A DNA stretch of 64,000 nt from Pandoraea captiosa (lineage in GTDB: Bacteria > Pseudomonadota > Gammaproteobacteria > Burkholderiales > Burkholderiaceae): NCBI RefSeq assembly GCF_902459775.1, contig NZ_CABPSQ010000017.1:1-64000 (forward strand), in the 5' to 3' direction. The notes below the pieces were generated by a model. The model ran no database searches, was not told the DNA's origin, and saw nothing but the letters and a program-made list of their open reading frames with translations. The position numbers and the translations under genes were made by a program. Position 1 is the first letter of the stretch. Every line of letters begins with the position of its first letter. Positions 8,550-17,921 of the stretch are shown here, piece after piece.

Positions 8550-8615
8550 GAGACCGAAACGAGACCGTAACGAGACCCTAGCGAGACCCTAGCGAGACCA
8601 TTGCGACACCATAAC
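8550..8615. repeat. 11-bp tandem array, six units
   Basis: Six consecutive 11-base units: cgagaccgaaa, cgagaccgtaa, cgagaccctag twice, cgagaccattg and cgacaccataa. The first seven bases (CGAGACC) are almost invariant and the last four vary. The period is close to one helical turn, so every copy presents the same face of the DNA. It lies in non-coding DNA downstream of the efflux operon and upstream of ACBP. Confidence 0.9.
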
Positions 8616-8646
8616 GCGAACGTCGGCCAGACATGACGCGCCATGC

Positions 8647-8680
8647 AAAACGCCCGGCGCAGTGACGCGCCGGGCGTTTC
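8647..8680. terminator. Rho-independent terminator of the RND efflux operon
   Basis: Stem AAAACGCCCGGCGC / GCGCCGGGCGTTTC, nearly perfect, with a short loop. The A-run on the left gives a U-tract for minus-strand transcripts leaving the outer-membrane channel gene; the T-run on the right is shorter. Confidence 0.85.
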
Positions 8681-8759
8681 GATTTGCAAAGCTCACATCA
8701 CGGCGGCAGGCTCGGGAGCAACGGACCTATTCGCCCCCTCCCGCCGTGACATCACGACA

Positions 8760-10247
8760 TCACGACGACGATGCCGCAGGGGCTGATGCACCGCCGGCAT
8801 TCGCCGGCACACTGTGCTCCTCCCAACCGCCGCCGAGCGCCTTGTACAGCGTGACGAGATTGGTCCAGCGCGCCAGACGCGTCGCGATCAGTGTTTGCTG
8901 CGACGCATACAGCGAGCGCTGCGCCACGAGCGCGTTCAGATAACTGTCCACGCCCCGGCGGTAACGCATGTCCGAGAGTTTGTAGCTCTCGTCGCTCGCC
9001 TTGACCAGCGATTCCTGCGCCGCGATCTGATCGTCGAGCGTGCCGCGCGCGGCCAGCCCGTCGGACACTTCGCGGAACGCCGTCTGAATCGACTTCTCGT
9101 AGTTGGCGATCTCGATACGCTTTTGCACCTTGGCCAGATCGAGGTTGGCGATGTTCTGCCCACCCGCGAAAATCGGCAGCGTAATGGTCGGCGCGAACGA
9201 CCATGCCCCCTGCCCGCCCTTGAACAGATTGCTCAGCGACGCGCTCGCGGTGCCTGCACTCGCCGTCAGGGAAATCGACGGGAAGAAGGCCGCACGTGCT
9301 GCGCCGATGTTCGCGTTGGCGCCCTTGAGCGTGTGCTCGGCCGCCGTCACGTCCGGACGGCGCAGCAGCAGGTCCGACGGCAACCCGGCCGGCAGATCGG
9401 CCAGCAGGCCCTGCCCGTCGAGCGGACGCCCCGGCGGCAGATCGGCCGGCAACGGCTGGCCGATGAGCAGCGCCAGCGCGTTCTCGTCCTGCGCCACCTG
9501 ACGCGTGTACTGCGCGAAGTTCGCCCGCGCCGTATCGACCGGCGTTTGCGCCTGACGCAGATCCAGCCCGGAAGCCGTACCCACGTCGTAGCTGCGCTTG
9601 GTCAGGTCATACGACGATTGCTGGCTCTTGAGCGTGTCCTGCGTGAGCTTGAGCAGTTCCTGATCGGCCAGCCACGTGAGATAAGCCGTCGCCACTTCCG
9701 AGACGAGCGTCATATGCGCTGCCTTGGCCGTGTCCTCGCTCGCCAGATACGTCTCCAACGCCTGATCCTTCAGGCTCTGGATGCGACCGAACAGATCGAG
9801 TTCGTACGACGTGAACCCTACGCCGACCTGATAGCTGCGGCTGATGCCCGCACGTCCCGACGACGACAAGTCCGCCGGCGAGCGCTGCACCGACGCCTGA
9901 CCTGCCGCCCCCACCGAGGGCAGCAGCGCCGAGCGCTGGATCTGGTACTGCGCACGCGCCGCTTCGACATTGAGCATCGAGACGCGCAGATCGCGGTTGT
10001 TCTGCAACGCGATCTCGATCAGCTTCTGCAAACGCGGATCGGTAAAGAACTCGCGCCAGCCCAGCTCGGCTGCCACGACATTGCTGTCGGTGGCGCCGTT
10101 CTGGTTTGCCGCAGCGGGCGTCTTGTAAGCCGGGCCGGTGGGGAACGACGTGGCAACCGGCGCCTCGGGCCGCTCATAGGTCGGCGCGAGGGTACAGCCT
10201 GCCAGGAACGCTGCCGCCAAGGCAATCGGCAATGCTTTGTGCTTCAT
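8760..10247 (-). CDS. oprM: RND efflux outer-membrane lipoprotein (OprM/NodT family)
   Basis: The outer-membrane channel of a tripartite multidrug pump, 495 residues. The signal peptide ends in a lipobox LAGC with the acylated cysteine at residue 18 (FLAGCTLAPTYERPEAP). Two duplicated outer-membrane-efflux repeats follow, including LRVSMLNVEAARAQYQIQRS and SYDLTKRSYDVGTASGLDLRQAQ. It starts three bases after the stop of the pump gene and is the last gene of the operon, followed by a strong terminator. It would be the channel for the AcrA/AcrB-like pair. The gene symbol reflects family only; in Burkholderia the equivalent is OprB of BpeAB-OprB. Confidence 0.93.
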   Translation of the reverse strand: MKHKALPIALAAAFLAGCTLAPTYERPEAPVATSFPTGPAYKTPAAANQNGATDSNVVAAELGWREFFTDPRLQKLIEIALQNNRDLRVSMLNVEAARAQYQIQRSALLPSVGAAGQASVQRSPADLSSSGRAGISRSYQVGVGFTSYELDLFGRIQSLKDQALETYLASEDTAKAAHMTLVSEVATAYLTWLADQELLKLTQDTLKSQQSSYDLTKRSYDVGTASGLDLRQAQTPVDTARANFAQYTRQVAQDENALALLIGQPLPADLPPGRPLDGQGLLADLPAGLPSDLLLRRPDVTAAEHTLKGANANIGAARAAFFPSISLTASAGTASASLSNLFKGGQGAWSFAPTITLPIFAGGQNIANLDLAKVQKRIEIANYEKSIQTAFREVSDGLAARGTLDDQIAAQESLVKASDESYKLSDMRYRRGVDSYLNALVAQRSLYASQQTLIATRLARWTNLVTLYKALGGGWEEHSVPANAGGASAPAASSS

Positions 10248-10250
10248 AGG

Positions 10251-13200
10251 TCAGTTTCCTTCCTTGGCGGGACCGTCGGTTGCGTCCGGGTTTTCATGAC
10301 GTGCCTCCGGATGCTCCACCGTGTCCAGATCCTCATGTGCGAAGCGCTTGCGCACCAGCACGAAGAAGACGGGCACGTAGTAGATTGCGAGGAACGTCGC
10401 GGCCAGCATACCGCCAATCACGCCGGTACCGATCGCGTGCTGCGACGCCGAGCCGGCACCGTTCGAAATCGCCAGCGGCAACACGCCGAGAATGAACGCC
10501 ATCGACGTCATCAGAATCGGACGCAAACGCAGTCGCACCGCTTCCATCGTTGCTTCCATCAGCGTACGTCCCTGCTCTTGCAGATCCTTGGCGAATTCCA
10601 CGATCAGAATCGCGTTCTTCGCGGACAGACCCACCGTCGTGAGCAGACCCACCTGGAAGTACACGTCGTTCGACAATCCGCGCAACGTGGCCGCCAGCAG
10701 TGCGCCCAAAACACCCAGCGGCACCACCAGAATCACCGAGAACGGGATCGACCAGCTTTCGTACAACGCGGCCAGACACAAGAACACGATCAGGATGGAG
10801 ATCGCATACAACGCCGGTGCCTGCGAGCCCGAGATGCGCTCTTCGAACGACAGCCCCGTCCACTCCAGACCGATGCCCGGCGGCAGTTGCTTCGCGATTT
10901 CCTCGACCGCCTTCATCGCGTCGCCAGACGACTTGCCCGGTGCCGGCATGCCCTGAATTTCCACGGCAGGCACGCCGTTGTAGCGTTCCAGACGCGGCGA
11001 GCCGTACGTCCATTTGCCCGTGGCGAAAGCCGAGAACGGCACCATCGTTCCACTGCTGTTACGCACGTAGAGTTTGTTGATGTCCTGCGGCAGCATCCGG
11101 TCCTTCGGTTCCGCCATCACGTAGACCTTCTTCACACGACCGCGGTCGATGAAGTCGTTCACGTACGACGAACCCCACGAGGCCGAGAGCGTCTGGTACA
11201 CGTCCGAGATCGACAGACCCAGTGCTGCGGCCTTTTCCTCGTCGACATCCACCTTGTACTGCGGCGTATCGTCCAGACCGTTCGGACGCATGTTCGCAAG
11301 ATTCGGGTTCTTCGCGGCCATGCCCAGCAACTGATTCCGGGCTGCCATGAGCGCGTCGTGGCCGAGGCCCGCGCGATCCTGCAACTCGAAGTCGATACCG
11401 CCCGCGTTACCGAGTTCCGGCACCGACGGCGGGTTGATGGCGAAGATCATGGCGTCCTTCACGCTGGCGAACGCCTGGTAGGAACGCGCGATCACGGCCT
11501 GCACCTTGAGGTCGGATGCCTGGCGGTCTTCCCACGGCTTCATCATCGTGAACGCGAGACCCACGTTCTGACCCCGGCCGTTAAAGCCGAAGCCCGTCAC
11601 CGTAAAGATCGAACGAACCGAATCCTTTTCCTTCTCGAGGTAGTGCTTCTCGACCTGCTTCATGACGTCGAGCGTACGCTCCTGCGTCGCCCCCGGCGGC
11701 AATTGCACGAGGTTGAAGAAGTAACCCTGGTCTTCGTCCGGCAAGAATGCGGTCGGCATGCGCACGAACAGGAAGCCCACCACGGCCACGATCACCACGT
11801 AGACGACCACGAACGGGGTGGTGCGCTTCAGAATGCGCTCCACCTGCCCCTGATACGCCTTCGAGCCGCTGTCGAACTTGCGGTTGAACCAGCCGAAGAA
11901 ACCCCGCTTTTCGTGGACTTCGCCCTTCTTGATCGGCTTGAGGATCGTCGCGCACATGGCCGGCGTGAGCACGATAGCCACGAGCACCGACAGCGCCATC
12001 GCCGCCACGATCGTCAGCGAGAACTGGCGATAGATGGCACCGGTCGAGCCGCCGAAGAACGCCATCGGCACGAACACCGCCGAGAGCACGAGCGCCACAC
12101 CCACCAGCGCGCCGACGATCTGATCCATCGCCTTCTTCGTGGCCTCCTTCGGACTCAGCCCCTCCTCGGCCATCACCCGCTCGACGTTTTCGACCACCAC
12201 AATGGCATCGTCGACGAGCAGACCGATGGCCAGCACCAGGCCGAACATCGACAGCGTGTTGATGGAGAAGCCCGCTGCGCCCATGATGCCGAACGTACCG
12301 AGCAGCACCACCGGCACGGCAATCGTCGGGATGATCGTTGCCCGCAGATTTTGCAGGAACAGATACATCACGAGGAACACCAGCACGATCCCTTCGATGA
12401 GGGTCTTGATCACTTCCTCGATCGAGATCTTCACGAACGGCGTGGTGTCGTACGGATAGTCGACCTTCATGCCCTGCGGGAAGTACGGCTCGAGTTCCTT
12501 GACCTGCTGCTTGACCGCTGTCGCCGTTTGCAATGCGTTCGCGCCCGTCGCCAGCGTAATGGCCAGACCGGCGGCAGGCTTGGCGTTGTAACGCGCCACC
12601 ACCTGATACGATTCGCCGCCCAGCTCGATGCGCGCCACGTCACCCAGACGCACTTGCGAGCCGTCCTTGTTGACCTTGAGCAGAATCTTGCGGAACTGCT
12701 CCGGCGTTTGCAGACGGCTTTGCGCCGTCACGGTCGCGTTGAGCTGCTGACCCTTCACCGCAGGCGCGCCACCCAGCTCACCGGCCGAGATCTGCACGTT
12801 CTGCGCCTGAATGGCGTTCGAGACGTCGATGACGGTCAGGTTGTAGCCGTTGAGCTTCTGCGGATCGACCCACACGCGCATGGCGTACTGCGAACCGAAC
12901 AGCTGGACCTGCCCCACGCCGTTCACACGGCTGATCGGGTCCTGCACGTTGGCGGCAATGTAGTTCGCCAGGTCGATGTCGGTCATCGTGCCGTCATCGG
13001 AATACGCGCCGATCACCAGCAGGAAGTTCTTGGTCGCCTTGGCCACCTTGATACCCTGCTGTTGCACCTGCTGCGGCAGCAGCGGCGTGGCGAGTTGCAG
13101 CTTGTTCTGCACCTGCACCTGGGCGATGTCGGGGTTGGTCCCCTGCGCGAACGTCAGCGTGATCTGGGCGGTACCCGAGCCGTCCGACGTCGACGACATG

Positions 13201-13430
13201 TATTCCAGGTGGTCGATACCGTTCATCTGCTGCTCGATCACCTGCGTGACCGTATCCTGCACGGTCTGCGCCGAAGCGCCCGGATAGGTCGCGGTGATCT
13301 GCACGGACGGCGGTGCGATCGGCGGGTACTGCGAGACCGGCAGCTTCAGAATCGACAGCGCACCGGCCAGCATGATGACAATGGCGATCACCCAAGCAAA
13401 GATCGGGCGATCGATAAAAAACTTTGCCAT
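10251..13430 (-). CDS. acrB: RND multidrug efflux pump, inner-membrane transporter (AcrB/MexB, HAE1 family)
   Basis: A proton-driven drug exporter of 1059 residues, the HAE1 length. The N-terminus [23 protein letters not shown] is the classic start. The proton-relay pair Asp-Asp is visible in [22 protein letters not shown], and the matching Lys in [21 protein letters not shown]. Twelve membrane segments and two large periplasmic loops are expected. It lies 15 bases after the fusion protein gene and three bases before the channel gene, so it forms a compact operon. The likely regulator is the divergent TetR protein. Substrates cannot be told from sequence. Confidence 0.96.
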   Translation of the reverse strand: MAKFFIDRPIFAWVIAIVIMLAGALSILKLPVSQYPPIAPPSVQITATYPGASAQTVQDTVTQVIEQQMNGIDHLEYMSSTSDGSGTAQITLTFAQGTNPDIAQVQVQNKLQLATPLLPQQVQQQGIKVAKATKNFLLVIGAYSDDGTMTDIDLANYIAANVQDPISRVNGVGQVQLFGSQYAMRVWVDPQKLNGYNLTVIDVSNAIQAQNVQISAGELGGAPAVKGQQLNATVTAQSRLQTPEQFRKILLKVNKDGSQVRLGDVARIELGGESYQVVARYNAKPAAGLAITLATGANALQTATAVKQQVKELEPYFPQGMKVDYPYDTTPFVKISIEEVIKTLIEGIVLVFLVMYLFLQNLRATIIPTIAVPVVLLGTFGIMGAAGFSINTLSMFGLVLAIGLLVDDAIVVVENVERVMAEEGLSPKEATKKAMDQIVGALVGVALVLSAVFVPMAFFGGSTGAIYRQFSLTIVAAMALSVLVAIVLTPAMCATILKPIKKGEVHEKRGFFGWFNRKFDSGSKAYQGQVERILKRTTPFVVVYVVIVAVVGFLFVRMPTAFLPDEDQGYFFNLVQLPPGATQERTLDVMKQVEKHYLEKEKDSVRSIFTVTGFGFNGRGQNVGLAFTMMKPWEDRQASDLKVQAVIARSYQAFASVKDAMIFAINPPSVPELGNAGGIDFELQDRAGLGHDALMAARNQLLGMAAKNPNLANMRPNGLDDTPQYKVDVDEEKAAALGLSISDVYQTLSASWGSSYVNDFIDRGRVKKVYVMAEPKDRMLPQDINKLYVRNSSGTMVPFSAFATGKWTYGSPRLERYNGVPAVEIQGMPAPGKSSGDAMKAVEEIAKQLPPGIGLEWTGLSFEERISGSQAPALYAISILIVFLCLAALYESWSIPFSVILVVPLGVLGALLAATLRGLSNDVYFQVGLLTTVGLSAKNAILIVEFAKDLQEQGRTLMEATMEAVRLRLRPILMTSMAFILGVLPLAISNGAGSASQHAIGTGVIGGMLAATFLAIYYVPVFFVLVRKRFAHEDLDTVEHPEARHENPDATDGPAKEGN

Positions 13431-13445
13431 GAATGAGGCTCCGCG

Positions 13446-14678
13446 TTATTGGGCTTTGGCGCTAGAGGCGGCGTCGGCCTGCGATGCGCTCGCTGCGGCC
13501 GGTGCGCTCGCACCTGCCGGCGCTTGCGCCTGTGCACCCGGCAACTGCGCCGGGACTGCCTTCGCCGGTGCGCCCGGGCGCACCTTCTGAAGACCGGACA
13601 CGATCACCTGATCGCCTGCGGCCAGACCCGAGCTCACCAGCCACTTGTCGCCAACCGCACGGTCGGTGACGAGCTGACGCAGCTCGACCTTGCCTTCCTT
13701 GTTCACGATCAGCGCCGTGGGTTGCCCCTTCTGGTCACGCGTCACGCCTTGTTGCGGCACCAGCAGACCGCCTTCCTTCACACCTTCCTGGAGCTTGGCG
13801 TGCACGAACATGCCCGGCAGCAACTCACGATTCGGGTTCGGGAAAATGGCGCGCACCGTCACCGAACCGGTCGACTGGTCGACGGTGATGTCCGAGAACT
13901 GAAGCTTGCCTTCGAGCGGGTATGCCGTGCCGTCTTCCAGCGTCAGTTCGACCTTGGCGGCGTTCTTGCCGGCGCTCTGGAGCTTGCCGTCGGCAAGCGC
14001 GCGGCGCAGACGCAGGCCGTCTGCGGCCGATTGCGTCACGTCAACGTACATCGGGTCGATCTGCTGCACGGTCGTCATGAGCGTGGCGGCGCCCGCCTGC
14101 ACGTACGCGCCTTCGGTCACTTGCGACAGACCGGTACGGCCCGAGATCGGGGCCGGCACGTCGGTGTAGCCCAGGTTGATCCGCGCCGTATCGACGGCAG
14201 CCTTGCCGGCCTGAACGTCCGCGTCGGCCTGCAGCGCGGCGGCGACCGCGTTGTCGTAGTCCTGCTTGGACACGGCTTCGACGGCGACCAGTTGCTTGTA
14301 GCGATCGGCCAGCAGCTTGGTCGAGGCCTGGTTCGCCACGGCCTTCGCCAGCGTTGCCTTGGCGTTTTCGTACGCGGCCTGATACGTGGCCGGATCGATC
14401 TTGTACAGACGCTGGCCTGCCTTGACGTCACCGCCTTCGGTGAAATCGCGCTTGAGCACGATGCCGTCCACGCGCGCACGCACGTCGGCAACGCGGTAAG
14501 GCGCCGTGCGCCCGGGCAGGTCGGTCGTCAGCGTAACGCTCTGGGGTTGCAGCGTCACGACGCCGACTTCCGGCACCATGCCCTGCGGCTGCTGCGGCTT
14601 CTTGCCGCACGCGGCCAGGGTCAATACCGCGAACGCTACGGCAGTGACCATCCCCAGTGAACTTCTCTTGACGTGCAT
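13446..14678 (-). CDS. acrA: RND efflux periplasmic adaptor (membrane fusion protein, AcrA/MexA)
   Basis: The periplasmic linker between pump and channel, 410 residues. It starts at an ATG at 14676-14678 and has a lipoprotein signal ending LTLAACGKK. The lipoyl/barrel-sandwich pieces (RTAPYRVADVRARVDGIVLKRDF), a coiled-coil hairpin (about 100-170) and the beta-barrel domain follow. The C-terminal tail is rich in Ala, Gln and Pro and low in complexity. The open frame extends 31 codons upstream to 14771, but that part lacks coding character. It is the first gene of the operon and faces the TetR repressor across a 480-base region with an AcrR-like operator. Confidence 0.95.
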   Translation of the reverse strand: MHVKRSSLGMVTAVAFAVLTLAACGKKPQQPQGMVPEVGVVTLQPQSVTLTTDLPGRTAPYRVADVRARVDGIVLKRDFTEGGDVKAGQRLYKIDPATYQAAYENAKATLAKAVANQASTKLLADRYKQLVAVEAVSKQDYDNAVAAALQADADVQAGKAAVDTARINLGYTDVPAPISGRTGLSQVTEGAYVQAGAATLMTTVQQIDPMYVDVTQSAADGLRLRRALADGKLQSAGKNAAKVELTLEDGTAYPLEGKLQFSDITVDQSTGSVTVRAIFPNPNRELLPGMFVHAKLQEGVKEGGLLVPQQGVTRDQKGQPTALIVNKEGKVELRQLVTDRAVGDKWLVSSGLAAGDQVIVSGLQKVRPGAPAKAVPAQLPGAQAQAPAGASAPAAASASQADAASSAKAQ

Positions 14679-15158
14679 ATACGCCCCCGATAAATGGAAT
14701 GCGGTCAAACAAAATGACGAATACGTTGCGACGATTGCGACGGCGAAGGCCGGTCCGCAATCCCGTCGCACAAAGGCGGGCGGCGAGTGCCAATAGGGCC
14801 CGTGATGTGCGGGCCATCGGAGACAAGCCCGTGTGGCGGGCCAACAAGACGTCCCCGGGCGCGGCGGTTACCGCGCACGCTGGCACTCGAGTGAGATCGT
14901 CGAACAGGCTCCGGGACATCAGGCGACCTTGAGACACGCACCTAACATCCTGTGTGGCGGCGCGCCTTCCCCAATTCGCTTTCCCCGGTCAGGGAGGTTT
15001 CCCCTAGAGGAGGCAGCTTAAATGGTCCCTGTGCAATAGAGCAAGCGGCTGCTATTATAGATACATTCATGAATGTATGTAAATCACATTGCGTCGCAAC
15101 ATAATGCGGCGCCGTTTACATCGCATTTCACAATTTCCGCTGCCCCTGTGACACGACG
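14679..15158. promoter_or_regulatory. Divergent promoter region between efflux operon and its repressor
   Basis: About 480 bases without a believable gene. The left two thirds are GC-rich and I see no defined element there. The right third contains TATTATAG and TATAAT-like sequences around the AcrR-type palindrome at 15058-15081, placing the promoters of both divergent genes near that site. Confidence 0.6.
15058..15081. promoter_or_regulatory. Predicted AcrR-type operator
   Basis: The core ATACATTCATGAATGTAT (15061-15078) is a perfect 18-bp palindrome. Extended to 24 bases it differs from the E. coli AcrR operator as I remember it (TACATACATTTG then TGAATGTATGTA) at only three positions. It sits 77 bases before the repressor start and in the shared region with the pump operon, which is the expected place for autoregulated repression. 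Confidence 0.85.
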
Positions 15159-15824
15159 ATGGCCCGCAGAACGAAAGAAGAAGCGATCGAGACCCGCAAT
15201 CTGCTGTTGGATACCGCCGAAGCGGTGTTCGCTCAGAAGGGCGTGTCGCGCACGTCGCTGGCCGACATCGCCGAGGCCGCCGGCCTGACCCGCGGCGCCA
15301 TTTACTGGCACTTCAAGAACAAGATCGACCTCTTCAACGCCATGACGGATCGCATCCGTTTGCCGATGGAGCGCATGATCGACGAGGAATGCGCCGAGCC
15401 GGAAAACGGCGATCCGGTGTTGCGCATGCACGAGATCTGCAAGCTCGTGCTCAAGGAAACCGCCCGCAACGAGCGCCGCCGTCGCGTGCTCGACATTCTT
15501 TTCCACAAGTGCGAATACACGAACGAGATGCTCTCGGTACTGGAGCGCCAGCGCGAGGCCTGTGCCGACGGTAAGCAGCGCATCATGCGCGACATGGAGC
15601 GCGCCATCGAGCGCGGGCAATTACCGGCAGCGCTCGATACGCGGCGCGCGGCCATCATGCTGCACGCGCTGGTCGTCGGCATGATGTCCGACTGGCTGTT
15701 CCTGCCCGACTACGATCTCGGGGCGGAGTGCGACGCCGTGGTCGACGGCTTCTTCGATATGCTGCGCACGAGTCCCGCAATGCTGCGTCCGGGCGGCAAG
15801 GCAGTATTGCCGATGGCTGTCTGA
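15159..15824 (+). CDS. acrR: TetR family repressor of the efflux operon (AcrR/BpeR type)
   Basis: A repressor of 221 residues. The N-terminal helix-turn-helix is textbook AcrR: RTKEEAIETRNLLLDTA, then SLADIAEAAGLTRGAIYWHFKNK. The C-terminal ligand pocket is the AcrR-type domain (LVLKETARNERRRRVLDILFHKCEYTNEM). Binding of a pump substrate would release it from the palindrome at 15058-15081. It is divergent from the pump genes, the standard arrangement for acrR-acrAB and bpeR-bpeAB. Confidence 0.93.
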   Translation: MARRTKEEAIETRNLLLDTAEAVFAQKGVSRTSLADIAEAAGLTRGAIYWHFKNKIDLFNAMTDRIRLPMERMIDEECAEPENGDPVLRMHEICKLVLKETARNERRRRVLDILFHKCEYTNEMLSVLERQREACADGKQRIMRDMERAIERGQLPAALDTRRAAIMLHALVVGMMSDWLFLPDYDLGAECDAVVDGFFDMLRTSPAMLRPGGKAVLPMAV

Positions 15825-16319
15825 GCCTCGGGGCGGCCTTACCTCGGACGGGTGCCGCCATTTACTACATATATTAATTAGCAGGCGCGCGGCGGCTGCC
15901 ATCCCCCGCCGCCCCGCCCCCGTCCCTTCAGCCCCTCGTCCAGTCGCCTCTTCCAGTCGCCTCTCTCACTCGGTTCGTCGCTCGGCGCGCCCCTCCCCCT
16001 CACCGCCCTCACCGCCATCACCACCATCCCCGCCCGCTCGTGCCGTCATGACGTCATGCCACTCGCATGCGCATGGTGTCCCGATTTCGCCACTTCCTCA
16101 GGCGCAAACGCCGCACCGACGCGCATTCGGCTGCCGTGATACGGCATATGGCTGTACAGCGCCGCACCGTTATATATAATCCTACACAACGCATGACATT
16201 GCCCGGGCGACCGGCACGCCGGTCGCCCGTGTCAGTCGGGGGTGGCACGCTGGATCGCCACGGATCGTTGCCGCCGGACCACACATCAGCTTTCCCACCC
16301 CATGCTGGAGACCCGCTTC
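15825..16319. other. Non-coding gap before the molybdate operon
   Basis: About 495 bases. The left part has an AT-rich island (catatattaattag near 15870). The middle is pyrimidine-rich low-complexity sequence with a 13-base direct repeat (agtcgcctcttcc form near 15940-15965) and about four 9-bp units (ctcaccgcc form, 15999-16034). The right part carries the ModE-type operator at 16168-16191 and the molybdate operon promoter. No gene is seen. Confidence 0.65.
16168..16191 (+). promoter_or_regulatory. Predicted ModE operator upstream of modABC
   Basis: The 24 bases read CGTTATAT-ATAAT-CCTACACAACG. Compared with the E. coli modA operator as I remember it (CGTTATAT, five bases, CCTACATAACG), both outer segments match with one difference, including the asymmetric CCTAC segment. 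The site is about 130-150 bases upstream of the modA start and overlaps an AT-rich TATATAAT that could be the -10 box, consistent with repression when molybdate is plentiful. Confidence 0.8.
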
Positions 16320-17198
16320 GTGAAAGCCGCTGCTGCCTTTTCCCTCACCGTTTGCCCGAAGTCCCTCGCATCAGGCGTCACTGAGGCCACTAAAGCCACT
16401 GAACCGACCGAAGCGATCAGAGCCACCGGCAAGTTGCTGCGCCGCGCGCTGAGTGTCACCGCCATCGGCGCGGCCGTGTTGTTTTCCGGTCACGTCGCCG
16501 CCCAGCAGGTATTCGCTGCGGCCAGCATGAAAGACGCGCTCGACGATCTTTCGGCCAGCTACGCAAAGGAGACGGGGAAGAAGCCGGTGCTGGTGTACGG
16601 GGCGAGCTCCACCCTCGCCCGTCAGATCGAAAAAGGCGCACCGGCGGACGTGTTCATCTCGGCCGATCAGGATTGGATGGACTACGCGCAGAAGCACGAT
16701 CTGATCGACCCGAACACACGCCGCAATCTGCTGGGTAACGAACTGGTGCTGATTGCACCGGCCACGACCACCGGCGACGTCGACCTCAAGACGGGCGCCG
16801 ACCTCGCAGCGAAGCTCGATCACGTACCGAACGGCAAACTCGCAATGGGCGACCCCGCGCACGTACCGGCGGGCCTGTACGGCAAGGCTGCACTCGAAAA
16901 GCTGGGGGTCTGGTCGAAGGTCCAAGGCAAGGTCGCTGCGGCCGATAACGTCCGCAATGCGCTGCTGCTCGTCGCGCGCGGTGAAGCGCCGTACGGCATC
17001 GTCTACAAGACGGACGCGAACGCCGAGAAGCGGGTGCGCATCGCCGGGACATTCCCCGCAGACAGCCACGCGCCGATCGTCTACCCGGTCGCCTTGACGA
17101 AGCAGGCCAACCGCGCCGATGCCGATCCGTTCTACAAATTCCTGCAAACGCCCACGGCGCAGGCCACGTTCCAGCGTTTCGGTTTCAGCCGTCCCTGA
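16320..17198 (+). CDS. modA: Molybdate ABC transporter, periplasmic binding protein ModA
   Basis: Binds molybdate (and tungstate) in the periplasm and delivers it to ModBC. The mature part begins near QQVFAAASMKDALDDLSASYAKETGKKPVLVYGASSTLARQI (given as landmarks), with the ligand-binding serines in AASM and GASST. The middle motif GAPADVFISADQDWMDY is diagnostic of the family. The start is uncertain: the GTG at 16320 has GGAG nine bases upstream, an ATG at 16302 is possible, and the frame opens at 16242. In all cases the n-region before the signal helix (RRALSVTAIGAAVLFSGHVAAQ) is unusually long. First gene of modABC. Confidence 0.92.
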   Translation: MKAAAAFSLTVCPKSLASGVTEATKATEPTEAIRATGKLLRRALSVTAIGAAVLFSGHVAAQQVFAAASMKDALDDLSASYAKETGKKPVLVYGASSTLARQIEKGAPADVFISADQDWMDYAQKHDLIDPNTRRNLLGNELVLIAPATTTGDVDLKTGADLAAKLDHVPNGKLAMGDPAHVPAGLYGKAALEKLGVWSKVQGKVAAADNVRNALLLVARGEAPYGIVYKTDANAEKRVRIAGTFPADSHAPIVYPVALTKQANRADADPFYKFLQTPTAQATFQRFGFSRP

Positions 17199-17222
17199 TC
17201 TCCCATCGAGGAAGTGACCGTT

Positions 17223-17921
17223 ATGGGCCTGACCCCGGACGAGTGGGGCATCGTCGAACTCAGCCTGCGCGTCGGTCTGTGGGGCACGCTTTGCAGCCTG
17301 CCCTTCGCCTATGCCGCCGCCTGGCTGCTCGCCCGCCGGCACTTCCCCGGCAAGGCGCTGCTCGATGCCGTTCTGCATCTGCCCCTCGTGCTGCCGCCCG
17401 TCGTGGTCGGCTTCGCGCTACTGGTGCTGTTCGGCGCACAAGGCGCCATCGGCAAACTTCTGCGCGAGTGGTTTCACTTCACCTTTGCCTTTCGCTGGAC
17501 GGGGGCCGCGCTCGCTGCCGGCGTGATGGGATTCCCGCTGCTCGTGCGCGCCATCCGGCAGGCGCTCGAAGCGTCGGACACGAAGCTGGAGCAAGCGGCA
17601 CAGACGCTCGGCGCAGGCCCGTGGCTCACCTTTCTCACCGTCACGTTGCCACTCACGGCCACCGGCGTGCTGCACGGCTTCGTGCTGGCATTTGCGCGCG
17701 CGCTCGGCGAGTTCGGCGCCACCATCACCTTCGTCTCGAACATTCCCGGGCAAACGCAGACGTTGCCCCTCGCGATCTACACCGCCACGCAAGTCCCCGA
17801 CGGCGACGCCATGGTCTGGCGCCTGTGCGCGATATCGGTCGTGCTGGCCGTCGCCACGCTCATCTTCTCCGAAGTCATGATCCGCTTCGGCAATCGCAAG
17901 GCGCTCGGTCATGACGGTTGA
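17223..17921 (+). CDS. modB: Molybdate ABC transporter permease ModB
   Basis: The inner-membrane channel of the molybdate importer, 232 residues with five to six membrane segments. The ABC-permease loop that contacts ModC is visible as EASDTKLEQAAQTLGAGPWLTFLTVTLP (EAA motif). The C-terminal half LARALGEFGATITFVSNIPGQTQTLPLAIY (read as landmarks) is characteristic of ModB. ATG 17223 is preferred because GAGGA is ten bases upstream; the GTG at 17214 is too close to that site. It overlaps the start of modC by eleven bases. Confidence 0.93.
   Translation: MGLTPDEWGIVELSLRVGLWGTLCSLPFAYAAAWLLARRHFPGKALLDAVLHLPLVLPPVVVGFALLVLFGAQGAIGKLLREWFHFTFAFRWTGAALAAGVMGFPLLVRAIRQALEASDTKLEQAAQTLGAGPWLTFLTVTLPLTATGVLHGFVLAFARALGEFGATITFVSNIPGQTQTLPLAIYTATQVPDGDAMVWRLCAISVVLAVATLIFSEVMIRFGNRKALGHDG

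Larger units (their letters stand above)
8288..8759. other. Non-coding gap between ACBP and the efflux operon
   Basis: About 470 bases without a convincing gene. It should contain the promoter of the minus-strand ACBP gene near its left end. It also holds an 11-bp tandem array at 8550-8615 and the terminator of the efflux operon at 8647-8680. A 113-codon open frame on the minus strand here spans the repeats and terminator and is not believable. Confidence 0.75.

Noticed and set aside
8348-8689. A 113-codon minus-strand frame between ACBP and the efflux operon
   Set aside because: It runs through the 11-bp array and the terminator stem, and has no ribosome site or family pattern.
8814-13436. 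A 1540-codon open frame on the plus strand
   Set aside because: It is antisense to the whole pump and channel genes, His/Arg-rich, and is a shadow of high-GC third positions.
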